64,000 nt of DNA, from contig OY735203.1 of assembly GCA_963457665.1 (NCBI GenBank), forward strand, positions 25,567,634 through 25,631,633, given 5' to 3'. Shown here one piece after another: positions 61,697 to 64,000 of this stretch. This DNA comes from Thysanoteuthis rhombus (taxonomy: Eukaryota > Mollusca > Cephalopoda > Oegopsida > Thysanoteuthidae). Each line of letters starts with the position of its first letter. Position 1 is the stretch's first letter. The notes under the pieces are model-generated. The model did not search any database. It saw nothing but the letters and a program-made list of their open reading frames with translations, and was not told the origin of the DNA. A program made the translations under genes and the position numbers.

Positions 61697-61936
61697 TTAA
61701 CTTTTTGATAAAATTTCCCCAGCAACTTTTGTTAATCCATAAAGTTCCACATCAGTAATATTAAGTGATTTTAGCAAGAGATCAAATGACAACAAGTCTA
61801 GAACACTCTCAATAGTATTCGTATCGGTTCCAAAAGATCTATTGTCTGAATAGTTCCAGTTTTTACTCAGATTTTCGATTCCAGTCATTTTCAAAGATTC
61901 TTTGGGATTTGAGTTGCAAGATAATTTGAGACCTTC
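61697..61936 (-). CDS. Candidate terminal exon, unknown protein
   Basis: On the minus strand a strong 3' splice site (branch-like gctcac, a long T/C tract, then cttcttacag) ends at 61937. It is followed in phase 0 by 79 codons and a TAA at 61697-61699. The peptide begins 'EGLKLSCNSNPKES' and includes 'NWNYSDNRSFGTDTNTIES' and 'DLLSFDLLLKSLNITDVE'. Two NxS/T-type sites are visible (NYS, NIT). Composition is ordinary and not repeat-like. I do not recognise the family. No upstream partner exon was identified, and the frame also stays open 24 codons upstream into the tract, so an accidental frame remains possible. Confidence 0.4.
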   Translation of the reverse strand, partial: EGLKLSCNSNPKESLKMTGIENLSKNWNYSDNRSFGTDTNTIESVLDLLSFDLLLKSLNITDVELYGLTKVAGEILSKS

Positions 61937-62328
61937 CTGTAAGAAGGAAAAAAAAAACACAAAAAGTGAGCAAAAATGGCCAAACTTCAATATCGCTGAT
62001 AAAAGCAATTATGTTTTATTTTATTTCATATTAAATGAAGTACTGTAAATCATTAAAAATAATCTAAAAATAATTTTTCTCAATACTGCTTAACTCAATT
62101 TTCCAGTTTTTTTTTAATGTCACTTTATTATGACCTGAGTGTTGCGATTACATGGCAAGTGAAAGGTTTGGATGAAGATAAATAGTATAATGAAACAGGA
62201 CTATTATGATTGATTGTAAAACACTGCAATGCTGAAGAAAAACATATCAAATCAAAGAAAATACTGCAAGAGTGTCAAAATGAAGTCAAAATGATCAGAA
62301 AATTTAATATGCCCTAACGAAAAAGTTC

Positions 62329-62835
62329 GTGGCCAGACGTATCTCAAAAAGACCAAATTTGTCAAACTTGACGATAAATGGACCAAACGGTCAAAATGGC
62401 GACTGTGTCCAAATAAGTACTTACATACGTCTACATAACCATAATCTTCATTTCTGTCTGAATTTTGTTAGACAGGGTGTTATAATAATCATGTATAATA
62501 TGGTCGGACAATTTTCCTCACGTTCATTTGTTCACAGAGTTTCGGTAGTGTTATCTCACACATCATACATAATCATCATTTTCGTGTTTAACTCTTTTTC
62601 AAAATTATTTATTAAGTTTAAGATATTTTTTCTTATTTTTTTCACTCTTTCGGTTCCAGTCTGTGCTTTTTGGGAACGGCTACATCTGCAATCTGAGAGA
62701 TTTTTTAAAAGATTTGTTTTTAATGGCGACATCTTATTTCCTGGCCTGGATAATATGATCGGTTTGAATTTCATAGTTCAAAAGTTTCTGAAAGTTTCTT
62801 TATATTTCTGTTCCCCGGGACTCTGTAAATCATAA
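62329..62835 (+). CDS. Open frame of 168 codons, doubtful
   Basis: This ATG-started frame is the longest plus-strand frame outside the polypyrimidine tract. The middle is very hydrophobic (runs of I, F, L around residues 75-110), following local T-richness. The last codons overlap the right copy of the 99-bp direct repeat at 62828. No recognised domain and no splice evidence. Probably fortuitous. Confidence 0.15.
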   Translation: MARRISKRPNLSNLTINGPNGQNGDCVQISTYIRLHNHNLHFCLNFVRQGVIIIMYNMVGQFSSRSFVHRVSVVLSHTSYIIIIFVFNSFSKLFIKFKIFFLIFFTLSVPVCAFWERLHLQSERFFKRFVFNGDILFPGLDNMIGLNFIVQKFLKVSLYFCSPGLCKS

Positions 62836-62926
62836 CAGGCAGTGATATGCAGGATTTGTGTGAGTTGTAGACGAGATTTAACAGCAAATTTAATCATTCA
62901 CCGACATCATATTCCATGAAACCCTC
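62828..62926 (+). repeat. 99-bp direct repeat, right copy
   Basis: Partner of 60926-61024, same orientation, 1.9 kb apart. The flanks diverge immediately on both sides. Confidence 0.85.
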
Positions 62927-63489
62927 ATTTGTTTTTTTTTGTTTTTGTTTTGTATCGTTTCACGCACCAAGGTTATTTATAAATAAAAATTCATAATGGA
63001 TTGAGAGAAATCTTAAAACATTCGGTTAGCGTCATCTATGGTACAAAGTTTGAGAACTCTTAAAAGTGTCTTTGGGGGTCTGTCCAGCTCCTTATTTCTT
63101 TTGCATTCAATCAACAGTAGTAATTCTTGTATAAACCTTAAGAAAAAAGCGTTCCACGTAAATCTACGGAAAAGAACATTGATAACCTTTAAACTTCCTA
63201 CTATTGCTTGAAAGAAGATAAAGTTCTTTGACCACAGTCAATGACATCCGTCTCTTATCTCCTGCGATGGAAAATGGATCAATTACAAAGATGTAAAACG
63301 AACAAAATCCTTTCTATATCTAAGCCCTATATATATATATCTTGTCCTCGACAACGTAAAAATAATAAACAATCAAAGAATCTCCAGCAGGAACTCCATT
63401 TTCAATTATTGCTAACTTCATTTCGACCGTAACAAGAACAAGAACGTTGAAATATAAGGTCGAATTGATACGTGAAATTCACATCCTGT

Positions 63490-63560
63490 AACTTGATTCG
63501 AACTCTCAACCAACTACTAGGAGACGGTCTCACTTATTGAGCTAAATTGACAACTCTCAA
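63490..63560 (-). mobile_element. tRNA-derived SINE head
   Basis: The minus strand reads 'caatttagctcaataagtga' (box A and D-arm with a GCTC/GAG stem) and, 30 bases on, 'gagagttcgaatcaagttac' (box B GTTCGAATC). It lies back-to-back with the LINE tail that starts at 63567. Acceptor-stem pairing is poor, so a SINE head is preferred over a tRNA gene. Confidence 0.5.
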
Positions 63561-63566
63561 GTATTA

Positions 63567-63622
63567 TCCTGGGGAAGGTCTATGTCCAACGACGGACGTT
63601 AAAAGACTGATGATGATGAAGT
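63567..63622 (+). mobile_element. LINE 3' tip (copy J)
   Basis: Only the last about 45 bp of the LINE ('cctggggaaggtctatgtcc', then 'aacgacggacgttaaaagac') and three GAT triplets remain: an extreme 5' truncation, or use of the LINE tail by the adjacent SINE. Confidence 0.8.
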
Positions 63623-64000
63623 ATTATCAAATATGTATCACATAGATATGCAATGGCTCTTTTATTCTAATAAATATATCAGAGCTAGTTGGTGCATTTT
63701 AACTCAGATTGTAGGAATATAATGGATTAATCAGTGCTTTTAGTTTTTCCTTCTCTTCTGTTTCTGGTTCCTTTCCCACTCTTCTTTCTTTCTCCTCTGA
63801 ATACTTTTTGACATGTTTAAAGTCTGTTTTTTTTCTCAGTTTAATTCTTCTCTAGCCTCAATTGCATATTGCATATTACTGCGCTATCATCAACCGCACA
63901 TTACAGTATGAACTATGCACTTGTTTGTGAAACTGAAAATGTTATTTACTCAGATGGAAAAAGATTTTCATGCAAAACCTTTCGTGCTTAAAACACACAC

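Noticed and set aside
63490-63560. Functional tRNA gene on the minus strand
   Set aside because: Boxes A and B are good but the acceptor and anticodon stems do not pair, and similar heads recur with SINE bodies.

Overview
This window looks like gene-poor, repeat-saturated nuclear DNA of an invertebrate animal. It is strongly AT-rich, has dozens of microsatellites (long TA tracts, CA, GA, GAT and TTA runs), and contains no prokaryote-style coding. No intact gene was found. The longest open frames are low-complexity pyrimidine-tract or microsatellite translations. The mixture of an endonuclease/RT LINE with a (GAT)n tail, tRNA-derived SINEs, hAT and Penelope-like remnants and very long (TA)n tracts fits a large lophotrochozoan genome, perhaps a mollusc such as a cephalopod. 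That placement is an inference from style, not a marker-based identification.

The backbone is transposable-element fossils. One LINE family recurs at least ten times (about 1-275, 895-1300, 12048-13650 and 18115-18790 on the minus strand; 10420-11353, 30240-30352, 42060-42285, 49790-50515, 57470-58066 and 63567-63622 on the plus strand). All copies are 5'-truncated, stop-ridden or internally deleted, and the more complete ones end in GAT repeats. A decayed hAT transposase with a recognisable C-terminal dimerisation block lies at 31385-32070 (minus). A 1.6-kb fossil of a multicopy invertebrate protein family, distinct from these, lies at 26350-28000 (minus). A GIY-YIG-type C-terminal remnant resembling Penelope-like elements lies at 50760-51052 (plus). 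Several short families (tRNA-derived SINEs, a MITE-like family of about 400 bp, foldback repeats around a 'gagaacttttggagatat' core) fill much of the rest.

The most notable object is a structurally complete minimal hammerhead ribozyme on the minus strand at 40703-40744, next to a CA/TA microsatellite. Degraded versions of the same ribozyme-like end lie near (TA)n tracts at 21114-21180, 36620-36700 and 38895-38957. Two of these belong to inverted copies of one element (36620-36985 and 38040-38960).

Tandem arrays include a 38-bp minisatellite (53273-53500), four units of about 146 bp (28640-29235), and four units of about 245 bp (46390-47290) with a (TA)n expansion at one unit junction. Possible host or older coding material is limited to a candidate terminal exon with a good 3' splice site at 61697-61936 (minus), a frameshifted coding-like stretch at 29303-29900 (minus), and an unrecognised 130-codon frame at 54540-54932 (minus).

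Nothing in the window forms an operon or an evident pathway. It is best read as intergenic or long-intron sequence shaped by retrotransposition, tandem duplication and microsatellite growth.
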